DNA of 64,000 bases from NCBI GenBank assembly GCA_902799555.1, contig CADCBB010000011.1, positions 24,592 through 88,591 of the forward strand, in the 5' to 3' direction. Position 1 is the first letter of the stretch, and each line of letters begins with the position of its first letter. The DNA is from an uncultured Bacteroidales bacterium. Its GTDB lineage: Bacteria > Bacteroidota > Bacteroidia > Bacteroidales > Paludibacteraceae. This document shows, one piece after another, positions 21,827 through 29,355 of the stretch. Both the position numbers and the translations under genes were made by a program. A model generated the notes under the pieces. It made no database searches, was not told where the DNA came from, and was given only the letters and a program-made list of their open reading frames with translations.

Positions 21827-22375
21827 ATGGAAATAATAAAAACACCGATTGAGGGATTGCTGGTTATTGAGCCGCAGGTATTTAAAGACGCACGCGGTTA
21901 TTTCGTAGAGACCTATAATGAGGAGCGGTATCGTGCGGCGGGTATTGATGCGCAATTCGTGCAGGACAACCAGAGTTGTTCGTCTTATGGCGTAGTACGC
22001 GGGTTGCATTTTCAGCGTCCGCCTTATACGCAAGCAAAGTTAGTATGCTGCACCGTAGGTCGCGTATTGGATGTAGCGGTGGATCTGCGCAAGGACAGCC
22101 CTACCTACGGGCAGTGGTTCGGCGTAGAGTTGAGCGAAGAGAACAAGCGGCAGTTCTATATTCCGCGCGGATTTGCGCACGGATTCTCGGTGCTGAGCAA
22201 CCAGGCTATCTTCACCTACAAATGCGATAACCTCTATCATCCGGAGGCGGACGGCGGTATTTTGTTGAATGATCCCGATCTGGCCATCGATTGGCAAGTC
22301 CCGGAGGATCTGCGGATCATCAGCGCCAAAGATACCAAACATCCTTTATTAAAAGATCTGGACAATCCTTTCTGA
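21827..22375 (+). CDS. rfbC: dTDP-4-dehydrorhamnose 3,5-epimerase
   Basis: The cupin-fold enzyme has 182 residues: 'FKDARGYFVETYNEERY', 'VQDNQSCSSYGVVRGLHFQ', with the catalytic His in RGLH, and 'YIPRGFAHGFSVLS'. It epimerises C3 and C5 of dTDP-4-keto-6-deoxyglucose in dTDP-rhamnose synthesis. The ATG at 21827 gives the canonical start; a TTG further upstream lies inside the -7 box and cannot be used. The spacing to rfbD is one base, so they form an operon. Confidence 0.95.
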   Translation: MEIIKTPIEGLLVIEPQVFKDARGYFVETYNEERYRAAGIDAQFVQDNQSCSSYGVVRGLHFQRPPYTQAKLVCCTVGRVLDVAVDLRKDSPTYGQWFGVELSEENKRQFYIPRGFAHGFSVLSNQAIFTYKCDNLYHPEADGGILLNDPDLAIDWQVPEDLRIISAKDTKHPLLKDLDNPF

Positions 22376-22376
22376 T

Positions 22377-23228
22377 ATGAATATTCTTGTAACCGGTGCA
22401 AACGGACAGTTGGGCAATGAGATGCGGGTATTGAGTGAGACGCATCCCAAACATACCTATTTCTTCACGGATATCGCGGAGTTGGACATTACCGACAAAG
22501 CGGCGGTATCGGCTTTTGTGGCGGACAACGCCATTGATTTAATTGTCAATTGTGCCGCCTATACAAACGTCGATAAGGCCGAGGAAGATGAGGCGACGGC
22601 GATGAAGATCAATGCCGATGCCGTAGCGATCTTAGGTGGTCAAGGGGTGAAGGTGATCCATGTGAGCACCGACTACGTTTTCTCGGGCGACGAGCATGTG
22701 CCGTGCAAGGAGTCCGATCCGGTGGCTCCGCGTACTGCGTACGGGCGCACGAAATACGAAGGAGAGAAACGGCTCTTGGCCGCATGTCCGGAGGCGGTGA
22801 TCCTACGTACCGCGTGGCTCTATTCGGAATATGGCAATAATTTCGTGAAGACGATGATCCGCTTGGGCCATGAGAAAGAGAAACTCGGCGTCGTGTTCGA
22901 CCAGATCGGTACACCGACTTATGCAGCCGACTTGGCAGCGGCTATCTTCACCGTGATCGAGACGCCATGCTGGCATCCGGGCATCTATCATTTTACGAAT
23001 GAAGGTGTCTGCTCGTGGTTCGATTTCACGATCGCTATCCATGAATTGGCAGGCATCCAAAACTGCAAGGTTTCCCCGATTTTATCGGAAGAATATCAAT
23101 ACAAGACACCCCGTCCCCACTATAGCGTACTCGATAAGTCGAAATTCAAAAAGACGTTCGGGGTCGAGATCCCGTATTGGATGGATGGATTGAAGCGATG
23201 CGTGGGCAAATTGAAAATTGAAAATTGA
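22377..23228 (+). CDS. rfbD: dTDP-4-dehydrorhamnose reductase
   Basis: The 283-residue reductase/extended SDR has the nucleotide loop 'GANGQLGNEM' (about residues 7-16), 'STDYVFSGDE', and the YxxxK pair in 'YGRTKYEGEK' (about residue 129). It makes dTDP-L-rhamnose, the final step. rfbC and rfbD are here, rfbB is 20 kb upstream and rfbA is outside the window. The last codons and stop lie in a period-7 array (GAAAATT units, 23208-23233), so the extreme C terminus 'KLKIEN' is likely array-derived. Confidence 0.95.
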   Translation: MNILVTGANGQLGNEMRVLSETHPKHTYFFTDIAELDITDKAAVSAFVADNAIDLIVNCAAYTNVDKAEEDEATAMKINADAVAILGGQGVKVIHVSTDYVFSGDEHVPCKESDPVAPRTAYGRTKYEGEKRLLAACPEAVILRTAWLYSEYGNNFVKTMIRLGHEKEKLGVVFDQIGTPTYAADLAAAIFTVIETPCWHPGIYHFTNEGVCSWFDFTIAIHELAGIQNCKVSPILSEEYQYKTPRPHYSVLDKSKFKKTFGVEIPYWMDGLKRCVGKLKIEN

Positions 23229-23233
23229 AGATT
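23208..23233. repeat. GAAAATT period-7 array at the rfbD 3' end
   Basis: AAATTGA units repeat with period 7 through the rfbD stop codon and up to the first base of tRNA-Arg. Confidence 0.85.
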
Positions 23234-23305
23234 GACTTGCTAGTTCAATGGATAGAACAGGGCTCTCCTAAAGCTCAGATCCGGGTTCGATTCCCGGGCG
23301 AGTCA
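23234..23305 (+). tRNA. tRNA-Arg (anticodon CCT)
   Basis: The acceptor stem GACTTGC pairs with GCGAGTC. The anticodon stem GGGCT/AGCTC encloses CTCCTAA, giving anticodon CCT. The T arm is CCGGG-TTCGATT-CCCGG and the discriminator is A; CCA is not encoded. No promoter or terminator separates it from rfbD or from the following coding sequence. Confidence 0.93.
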
Positions 23306-23315
23306 CTGATAAAGA

Positions 23316-24026
23316 ATGAAAGAAGTATTAGATTTTCTCGCAGAGTTGGCGGTGAACAATAACCGCGAGTGGTTTGCCGAACACAAGGATTGGTACCAAC
23401 GATGCTATGTCAAGTTCGTGGATTTCAGCGAACAATACATCCTGCGTCTATCAGAGATAGATCCCACCTTAAAAGGGCTGCAAGCGAAAGATTGTATCTG
23501 GCGTATCTACCGCGATGTACGGTTCTCGAAAAACAAAGACCCGTATAAGAACTGGATGGGTGTTTTTCCGGCAACAGGCGTTCCTGGGCAACCGAAGACA
23601 TGGGGTCGCAAATCGCTTCGCGGCGGTTATTACATGCATTTCCAACCCGGACAGTGTATGTTCGCCGGCGGAATCTGGGAGCCGAGCAAAGAATTGCTGA
23701 CGGCCTTGCGCAAAGAGGTGGAAGCCAACTACGAGGAAGTAGAAGCCATCATGGCGAAGCCGAGTTGGAAGAAGTATTTTGGCAATGATTTCGATTCCTA
23801 TTGGGGTGTATTGAAGAAAGTGCCGGCGGGTTTTGATCCGGATTTTGTGCATCCCGATTGGTTGAAGCATAAGGACTATACCTTCTCTACCCCGCTTACC
23901 GATGCGCAAGTCAGTGCGCCCGATTTTCTCGATCATCTTGTGGAGATAGCAAAGGCCGCCAAGCCGATGAATGATTTCCTCAACTACACCTTTGAGGAAT
24001 ACGGCGAGTTTCCGGATCGATGCTAA
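23316..24026 (+). CDS. DUF2461 family protein
   Basis: The protein has 236 residues and matches the DUF2461/TIGR02453 family: 'FLAELAVNNNREWFAEHKDWYQ', 'RIYRDVRFSKNKDPYKNWMG', 'YYMHFQPGQCMFAGGIW' and 'LKHKDYTF'. The N-terminal N-N-R-E-W-F and the R-x-x-R-D-x-R-F-S-x-x-K-x-P-Y-K blocks are family hallmarks. The biochemical role is unknown. It starts 10 bases after tRNA-Arg and is followed immediately by a period-7 array and rnhA, so the tRNA and these two genes may share one transcript. Confidence 0.88.
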   Translation: MKEVLDFLAELAVNNNREWFAEHKDWYQRCYVKFVDFSEQYILRLSEIDPTLKGLQAKDCIWRIYRDVRFSKNKDPYKNWMGVFPATGVPGQPKTWGRKSLRGGYYMHFQPGQCMFAGGIWEPSKELLTALRKEVEANYEEVEAIMAKPSWKKYFGNDFDSYWGVLKKVPAGFDPDFVHPDWLKHKDYTFSTPLTDAQVSAPDFLDHLVEIAKAAKPMNDFLNYTFEEYGEFPDRC

Positions 24027-24058
24027 ATGACCAATGAGCAATGACCAATGAGCAATAA
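24027..24058. repeat. Period-7 array overlapping the rnhA start
   Basis: ATGACCA and ATGAGCA alternate four times between the DUF2461 stop and the rnhA ATG. The array contains several ATG codons; only the last one, at 24048, is in the open rnhA frame. Confidence 0.85.
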
Positions 24059-24467
24059 TAAACCCATATTACCTGCGCTGGCCGTTGATGCGGCATGTAG
24101 CGGCAACCCCGGCGTGATGGAGTTTCGCGGGGTGATTGCCGATACCGGTACCGAGGTTTTCCACCGCGGCCCCTTCAAGCAGGGCACGAATAACATCGGT
24201 GAGTTCCTCGCGCTGGTCCTTGGTCTGGCATATATCAAGAAATACAACTTGCCGTGGGTGATTTATACGGATAGCGTGACCGCACTCGCATGGGTGCGCG
24301 CCAAACGATGCAAGACGAAGATGGAGTGGACGATGGAGAGTCAGGACCTCTTTTTGATGGTTCGAAAAGCAGAGATGTGGCTCCATGACAACACCTGGAA
24401 CACCCCCATCTATAAGTGGGACACGAAGGCTTGGGGCGAGATTCCTGCTGATTTTGGTCGAAAATGA
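24048..24467 (+). CDS. rnhA: Ribonuclease HI-type protein
   Basis: The 139-residue protein has the RNase H fold. Catalytic acidic residues can be placed: Asp in 'AVDAACSGNPG', Glu in 'NNIGEFLAL', Asp in 'IYTDS' and a C-terminal Asp in 'PADFG'. It cleaves RNA in RNA-DNA hybrids. It lacks the N-terminal hybrid-binding domain of some Bacteroidota homologues. The start at 24048 lies in a tandem array that could drift and change the start context. It follows DUF2461 with the array as the only spacer. Confidence 0.88.
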   Translation: MSNNKPILPALAVDAACSGNPGVMEFRGVIADTGTEVFHRGPFKQGTNNIGEFLALVLGLAYIKKYNLPWVIYTDSVTALAWVRAKRCKTKMEWTMESQDLFLMVRKAEMWLHDNTWNTPIYKWDTKAWGEIPADFGRK

Positions 24468-24507
24468 CAAAAAAAGATAGCAAAATTTAATTTTTTATAT
24501 GAATTAT

Positions 24508-24538
24508 TTTCGTATATAAAAAAAATATTGTAACTTTG
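24508..24538 (+). promoter_or_regulatory. Promoter of gap
   Basis: TAACTTTG (24531-24538) is a good -7 box. The -33 region reads TTTTCG instead of TTTG, so it is degenerate. The leader to the ATG at 24593 is about 50 bases. Confidence 0.65.
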
Positions 24539-24592
24539 CAGTCGCAATTGTAAAAACAATTTATACACAAATAATTTAAATTATTACACACT

Positions 24593-25619
24593 ATGACAAA
24601 AGTAGCAATTAACGGCTTTGGCCGTATTGGTCGTCTGGCATTCCGTCAGATGTTCGAAGCTGAGGGTTATGAGGTAGTTGCAATCAACGACTTGACCAGC
24701 CCGAAGATGTTGGCTCACCTTCTCAAATACGACACCGCTCAGGGTGGTTTCGCAGGCAAGTTCGGTGAGGGCAAGCACACTGTAGCTTACAAAGACGCTC
24801 AACTCGCTGAGGATGGCAAGACCGTTCTCGTTCCGGGTTCGATCATCGTTGACGGCAAGGAGATCACTATCTACGCTATGCCGAACGCAGCTGAGCTGCC
24901 TTGGGGCAAACTCGGTATCGATGTAGTGCTCGAGTGCACCGGTTTCTATACCAGCAAAGCAAAAGCTGAGGCACACATCCAGGCAGGTGCAAAGAAAGTT
25001 GTTATCTCCGCTCCGGCAGGTAACGATCTTCCGACCATCGTTTACAACGTAAACCACAAGACCCTGACTCCGGCAGATAAGGTTATCTCCGCAGCTTCTT
25101 GTACGACCAACTGTCTCGCTCCGATGGCAGCTGCTCTGCACAAATACGCTCCGATCCAGAGCGGTATCATGCGATGGTCCGCAACGTAAGGGTGACCTCC
25201 GTCGTAGCCGTGCAGGTGCACAGAACATCGTTCCGAACAGCACCGGTGCTGCAAAGGCTATCGGTCTCGTTATTCCGGAGCTGAACGGTAAGTTGATCGG
25301 TAGCGCACAGCGCGTTCCGACTCCGACCGGTTCTACCACTATCCTGGTTGCAGTTGTTAAGGGTAAAGACATCACGAAAGAGGGCATCAACGCTGCTATG
25401 AAGGCTGCTCAGACCGAGTCCTTCGGTTACACCGAGGATGAGATCGTTTCGAGCGATGTAATCGGTATGAAGTTCGGTTCGCTCTTCGATGCTACACAGA
25501 CCATGGTTGCTAAGATCGACGAGGAGACCTATCAGGTACAGGTTGTTAGCTGGTACGACAACGAGAACAGCTACACCAGCCAGATGGTTCGTACGATCAA
25601 GTACTTGGCTGAGCTCTAA
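24593..25619 (+). pseudogene. gap: Glyceraldehyde-3-phosphate dehydrogenase, frameshifted by an internal deletion
   Basis: The first frame (24593-25171) encodes the NAD domain ([11 protein letters not shown]) and the catalytic Cys segment '[13 protein letters not shown]', ending with 'SGIM'. The second frame (25173-25616) resumes with '[17 protein letters not shown]', '[12 protein letters not shown]' and '[13 protein letters not shown]'. Between them the family has about 13 residues containing the catalytic His (the T-T-V-H-A-Y-T segment). Here they are missing, with one extra base left over, consistent with deletion of about 38 nucleotides. The first frame stops 5 codons later at 25187-25189. 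Without it the enzyme would lack His and most of its catalytic domain. Everything else is well conserved, so the lesion is recent or is an assembly error. The promoter and terminator are intact. Confidence 0.88.
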
Positions 25620-25650
25620 TCATCATCAAGCACATATGCTTGAAAAAAAA

Positions 25651-25677
25651 TGCAGGCCTTAGTGCCTGCATTTTTTT
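25651..25677. terminator. Terminator of gap
   Basis: TGCAGGC (25651-25657), a 6-base loop, GCCTGCA (25664-25670) and a run of seven T. An A-run precedes the stem, so it may work in both directions. Confidence 0.9.
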
Positions 25678-25707
25678 AAAGTCAAACGATACGAAAGAAA
25701 AAACAGT

Positions 25708-27726
25708 ATGAAAAAAATTCTTTATACGCTGACCGCATTGATGCTTATGACCACAGCATGTACCAAACAACAACAGACAACGGGTATTCATCTTGAGAAT
25801 CTGGATACGACCGTAGTGGCACAGAATGATTTCTATCAGTACGCCTGCGGCGGATGGATGGCCAACAACCCCTTGACTCCCGAATACAGCCGCTTCGGTT
25901 CATTCGATAAATTAGGGCTGCAGAACTTAGAGCAAGTGAACGGCCTGATTCAGGAATTGGCCGCCGAGAAGCACGAGGCCGGTTCGGTAGCCCAGAAAAT
26001 CGGCGATATGTATAACCTCTCCATGGACACGGCACGTCGTGACGCAGAGGGTATTGCGCCGGTGGAGGCTTCGCTTAAGGCGATAGCGGCGATCTCATCC
26101 CGCGAGGAATTGAGCGCACTGTTAGGCGCTTCGATGGACTATAGTCTTTGGGCGATGTATGTAGATGCGGACGCGATGAACAGCGCGATGAACATCCTCA
26201 ATGAGTGCCAAGCCGGTTTCTCGTTGGGAGAGAAAGAGTATTATATTGATGAGGACGAGCACACGCGTTCCATACGTGCTGCGTATGTAGCGTACGTAGA
26301 GAAGATGTTTGGTCTTTTCGGTTTTGATCATGCGGCAGAACGTGCGCAGACTGTACTGCGAATGGAGACCCGTCTGGCCAAAGCGGCGTACTCGAATGTC
26401 GAACTGCGTGACCCGCAGCGTAACTACAACAAGATGAGTCTGGATGAACTGCAGGCCCTGGTGCCGCAAGTAGATTGGAAAATCTATTTCGCAGCCTTAG
26501 GTGTCGAGTTGGATAGTTTGTCGGTAGGTCAGATCCCGCACCTGCAGGAAGCAGGAAAGATGCTGGCCGATGAACCGCTGGAAGACCTGAAGACACTCTT
26601 CGCATGGCAAACCATCGAGGGTGCGGCTTCGTACCTGACAACAGAGATCTACATGACGAGTTTTGATTTCTACGGCAAGGTGCTGTCGGGTCGTGAAGAA
26701 CCGAGTCCGCTGTGGAAACGTGCCGTAGGTATCGTGAACGGTACACTCGGAGAGGCGGTCGGACAGATGTATGTAGCCAAGTATTTCCCTGAGGAGAACA
26801 AAGCGCGTATGTTAGCCCTCGTGAAGAACCTGCAAAAAGCCCTCGGCATCCGTATCGAGAACCTCGAATGGATGAGTCGTGAGACGAAAGATAAGGCGCT
26901 GGAGAAGCTGAATGCCATGACCATCAAGATCGGCTACCCCGACGAGTGGCGCGACTACAGCAAGCTCGATATCAATGCAGCCGACACCTATTATGCAAAC
27001 CTGCAGCGTGCGGCGAAATTCGAGCAGGAGTACAGCCTCAGCTATCTCGGTAAACCGGTAGATAAGAAGAAATGGTACATGACGCCGCAGACGGTGAATG
27101 CGTACTATAACCCGTCCAGCAATGAGATCTGTTTCCCGGCCGGTATCCTCCAATATCCGTTCTTCGATATGAGCGCTGACGATGCCTTCAACTACGGCGC
27201 TATCGGCGTGGTGATCGGTCATGAGATGACGCACGGATTCGACGATCAGGGTTGCCAATTCGATAAGGACGGCAATATGCTGAACTGGTGGACAGCCGAA
27301 GACAAAGCCGCCTTCGATGCCCGCACCAAAGTGATGGAGGAGGCATTCAATAAGATCGAGGTCGCTCCGGGTGTACACGCTAACGGTGCGTTCACCTTAG
27401 GCGAGAACATCGCTGACCACGGTGGTTTGCAGGTATCTTATTTAGCCTTCACGCTGAACGAGGAGGCGAAAGCAGAGAAAGATCGTCTGCAGACCCGCGA
27501 CGGCTTCACTCCGGCGCAACGTTTCTTCTTGGCATACGCCAATGTATGGGCAGGCAACATCCGTCCGGAGGAGATTCTGAACCGCACGAAGAGTGATCCT
27601 CACTCGCTTGGTCGTTGGCGCGTTAACGGTGCATTACCGCAGATCAATGCCTGGTACGATGCATGGAACGTGACGCCGGAAAGTCCGATGTATGTCGCAC
27701 CGGAAGAGCGCGTAAGCATTTGGTAA
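25708..27726 (+). CDS. pepO: M13-family zinc metallopeptidase (PepO/neprilysin-like lipoprotein)
   Basis: The 672-residue protein begins with a signal peptide and probable lipobox (..MTTAC, Cys at residue 18), followed by the M13 N-terminal domain ('NDFYQYACGGWM'). The zinc site is 'VIGHEMTHGFDD', HExxH at about residues 505-509, with the third ligand in 'GENIADHGG' (about 565). The final conserved block 'FFLAYANVW' and C-terminal W are present. M13 enzymes cut peptides in the periplasm or at the surface. It is monocistronic, between two hairpin terminators. The symbol pepO is by family resemblance only. Confidence 0.93.
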   Translation: MKKILYTLTALMLMTTACTKQQQTTGIHLENLDTTVVAQNDFYQYACGGWMANNPLTPEYSRFGSFDKLGLQNLEQVNGLIQELAAEKHEAGSVAQKIGDMYNLSMDTARRDAEGIAPVEASLKAIAAISSREELSALLGASMDYSLWAMYVDADAMNSAMNILNECQAGFSLGEKEYYIDEDEHTRSIRAAYVAYVEKMFGLFGFDHAAERAQTVLRMETRLAKAAYSNVELRDPQRNYNKMSLDELQALVPQVDWKIYFAALGVELDSLSVGQIPHLQEAGKMLADEPLEDLKTLFAWQTIEGAASYLTTEIYMTSFDFYGKVLSGREEPSPLWKRAVGIVNGTLGEAVGQMYVAKYFPEENKARMLALVKNLQKALGIRIENLEWMSRETKDKALEKLNAMTIKIGYPDEWRDYSKLDINAADTYYANLQRAAKFEQEYSLSYLGKPVDKKKWYMTPQTVNAYYNPSSNEICFPAGILQYPFFDMSADDAFNYGAIGVVIGHEMTHGFDDQGCQFDKDGNMLNWWTAEDKAAFDARTKVMEEAFNKIEVAPGVHANGAFTLGENIADHGGLQVSYLAFTLNEEAKAEKDRLQTRDGFTPAQRFFLAYANVWAGNIRPEEILNRTKSDPHSLGRWRVNGALPQINAWYDAWNVTPESPMYVAPEERVSIW

Positions 27727-27733
27727 AAAAAGA

Positions 27734-27763
27734 AACGGAGGCTAGAAAGTCTCCGTTCTTTTT
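27734..27763. terminator. Terminator of the M13 peptidase gene
   Basis: AACGGAG (27734-27740), a 10-base loop, CTCCGTT (27751-27757) and a T-rich tail. It lies between the convergent M13 and TerB-like genes and has A-rich flanks on the left. Confidence 0.85.
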
Positions 27764-27779
27764 TGTATCTTTTTCTATC

Positions 27780-28148
27780 TTAGAAACCCAGGATAGCTTT
27801 AGCCTCTGCAAGGTCCTCGATCGGCGGGAAGTTGCAGATCTCTTTCATCAGGCGGTAAGCACCTACCTCATGATCGCTAGCCTCACCGTCACCGCACATA
27901 GCGTAGATGGTCAGCGCGTGAGCCTCTTTACGAGCAGCCTCATCAGCCTGAGCGATGATGTTGATACCTTCGCGAACCGGCATCTTCTTGTAGTTAGCGA
28001 CAGCCTCTTGGTACTGCTCCGGATCGTTAGCGAACTTGTAGGATTTGAGTTCCTTGATGAGCATAGCAGCTTCATCTTCCTTCAAACCGTCTACATTAGC
28101 CACGCCGTAAGCAACGGTCATAGCGGCAATAATCTCAGTCTTTGTCAT
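27780..28148 (-). CDS. Small TerB-like protein
   Basis: The 122-residue, helical, acidic protein has a TerB-type plan (tellurite-resistance TerB family): an opening helix 'AAMTVAYGVANVDG', a charged 'LKEDEAAMLIKEL' and a closing 'DGEASDHEVGAYRLM' that fits the metal-binding-like D-G-E-x-x-x-x-E motif of the family. No membrane segment is present. In the family these proteins link to stress islands; here it stands alone among core genes. The identity is moderate, and it may instead be an unrelated four-helix protein. Confidence 0.6.
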   Translation of the reverse strand: MTKTEIIAAMTVAYGVANVDGLKEDEAAMLIKELKSYKFANDPEQYQEAVANYKKMPVREGINIIAQADEAARKEAHALTIYAMCGDGEASDHEVGAYRLMKEICNFPPIEDLAEAKAILGF

Positions 28149-28198
28149 AATGGTTGTTGTTTAAAGTTAGTAAAAAAATTATTAACAGGCTTTAGCCT

Positions 28199-28609
28199 TT
28201 ATTTTGCTTTTTCAACAGCCTCGGCAATCGAGTTGGCGATGAACGCCATCTCCTCAGCCGGCAGACTCAGTTTAGGGTTGGTAAAGAGCATATCCTTCTC
28301 GCTATTCATCGGCACGAGATGTATATGCACATGGTTTACCTCCATGCCCAGCACCGCTACTCCTACCCGTTTGCATCCGGTAGCGGCTTTGATACCTACT
28401 GCTACTTTCTTGGCAAAGGTCATCAAGCTCTCCAACTGCTCATCCGAGAGATCGAAGATATAATCTGCCTCGGGTTCAGCCAACTTAGGGATAACCAATG
28501 TATGTCCCTTTACGATAGGATTGATATCGAGAAAGGCGTAGTTCTTCTCGTCCTCCGCTACTTTGTAACTCGGGATTTCCCCTTTGATGATGCGTGTAAA
28601 GATGGTCAT
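28199..28609 (-). CDS. HIT-family nucleotide hydrolase
   Basis: The 136-residue protein has a histidine-triad core: 'HVHIHLVP' (about residues 95-102), preceded by 'FTRIIKGEIPSYKV' and 'AFLDINPIVKGHTLVIPK', as in bacterial Hint-like nucleotidyl hydrolases. It acts on nucleoside phosphoramidates or related small nucleotides. Its start overlaps the greA stop (ATGA), showing co-translation. Confidence 0.93.
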   Translation of the reverse strand: MTIFTRIIKGEIPSYKVAEDEKNYAFLDINPIVKGHTLVIPKLAEPEADYIFDLSDEQLESLMTFAKKVAVGIKAATGCKRVGVAVLGMEVNHVHIHLVPMNSEKDMLFTNPKLSLPAEEMAFIANSIAEAVEKAK

Positions 28610-29076
28610 AAGCTAATCTCCAAAACCTCGAACTCAAGGAGTCCGATAGGTACTTTCACTTGTGCGATATCGCCCACTTTCTTTCCGAGCAAGCCTTTCG
28701 CGATCGGGGTAGAGATAGAGATCTTGCCCTCCGCGATGTTCGCTTCTCCTTCGGTAACGATCTGGAATGTCTTCTCCATATTGTTACTGAGTTGGCGCAC
28801 TTTCACGCGCGTCAGGATCTGCACCTCGTCGGTATTAATCTCGGATGCATTGATGACGCGTGCATCCATGAGTCGTGCCTTAAGCTGTGCAATCTTGGTC
28901 TCAAGCGCTCCCTGCGCTTCTTTTGCGGCATCATACTCCGCATTTTCACTCAAATCCCCTTTCTCACGTGCCTCTGCGATAGCGGCAATGATACGTGGGC
29001 GCTCCACAGTCTCCAAGAACTGGAGTTCCTCTTTTAGTTTCTTCAGACCTTCTTCGGTCATGTACGTTACTGCCAT
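28606..29076 (-). CDS. greA: Transcription elongation factor GreA
   Basis: The 156-residue protein has an N-terminal coiled coil ('TEEGLKKLKEELQFLE' with acidic tip 'KGDLSENAEYDAAKEAQ') and a C-terminal FKBP-like domain ending in 'GLLEFEVLEISL'. The coiled coil reaches into the RNA polymerase channel and stimulates cleavage of backtracked RNA. It is the first conserved gene of the leftward greA-HIT pair. The upstream 5' region contains a period-7 array (29083-29116) and a tiny 32-codon gene. Confidence 0.95.
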   Translation of the reverse strand: MAVTYMTEEGLKKLKEELQFLETVERPRIIAAIAEAREKGDLSENAEYDAAKEAQGALETKIAQLKARLMDARVINASEINTDEVQILTRVKVRQLSNNMEKTFQIVTEGEANIAEGKISISTPIAKGLLGKKVGDIAQVKVPIGLLEFEVLEISL

Positions 29077-29082
29077 GTTTTA

Positions 29083-29116
29083 TTTTTGATTTATGATTTC
29101 AAATTTATGATTTAGT
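29083..29116. repeat. Period-7 array before greA
   Basis: TTTATGA/TTTTTGA/TTTCAAA units repeat with period 7 between the tiny ORF stop and the greA start. Confidence 0.8.
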
Positions 29117-29210
29117 ACTTGCGATTCAAAATTTCCGCGGCGATGATCGCTTTACGCAACTCATCGATGTCCGTTAAGTCCGGAATTGTGTTTTGTGTTT
29201 CGTCCTTCAT
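29112..29210 (-). CDS. Tiny conserved-type protein (32 residues)
   Basis: The reading frame MKDETQNTIPDLTDID... ends in 'DELRKAIIAAEILNRKY', an amphipathic helix with a Lys-Tyr end. It is too short for automatic gene calls. The [RK]xAxIxxEIL[NK]xKY ending is one I have seen on short Bacteroidota proteins, but I cannot name a family. It has a promoter (29305-29335) and lies upstream of greA on the same strand, so it could be the first gene of a small operon with greA and HIT. The start at 29210 is the only ATG in this frame near the promoter. Confidence 0.6.
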   Translation of the reverse strand: MKDETQNTIPDLTDIDELRKAIIAAEILNRKY

Positions 29211-29226
29211 GCCGTTATGATTTTTT

Positions 29227-29265
29227 TTAAAAACGAAAGGAAACTTCACAGCCTCCTTTCGCCAT
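29227..29265 (-). promoter_or_regulatory. Leader peptide frame with embedded terminator-like hairpin
   Basis: On the minus strand a 12-codon frame, MAKGGCEVSFRF, starts at 29265 shortly after the predicted transcription start. It contains the 8-bp stem CGAAAGGA / TCCTTTCG (29234-29241 and 29254-29261), followed by five T and then A residues. The hairpin could be an attenuator for the tiny ORF and greA, or simply the terminator of miaB, whose stop codon is about 95 bases upstream. Confidence 0.5.
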
Positions 29266-29304
29266 TAAACCTAAACCTTAACTATGAAAATTTTGTTTTC
29301 GGTA

Positions 29305-29335
29305 CAAAAGTACTGCTTTTATTTGACATAGCCAA
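29305..29335 (-). promoter_or_regulatory. Promoter of the tiny ORF-greA-HIT genes
   Basis: Minus-strand TTG (29335-29333), TATGTCAAAT spacer, and TACTTTTG (29312-29305). Confidence 0.75.
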
Positions 29336-29355
29336 ATATTTTGGCAAAAAAATGC

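Noticed and set aside
24593-25619. Programmed frameshift in gap
   Set aside because: About 13 conserved residues are absent, not merely out of frame, and there is no slippery sequence, so a deletion or assembly error fits better.
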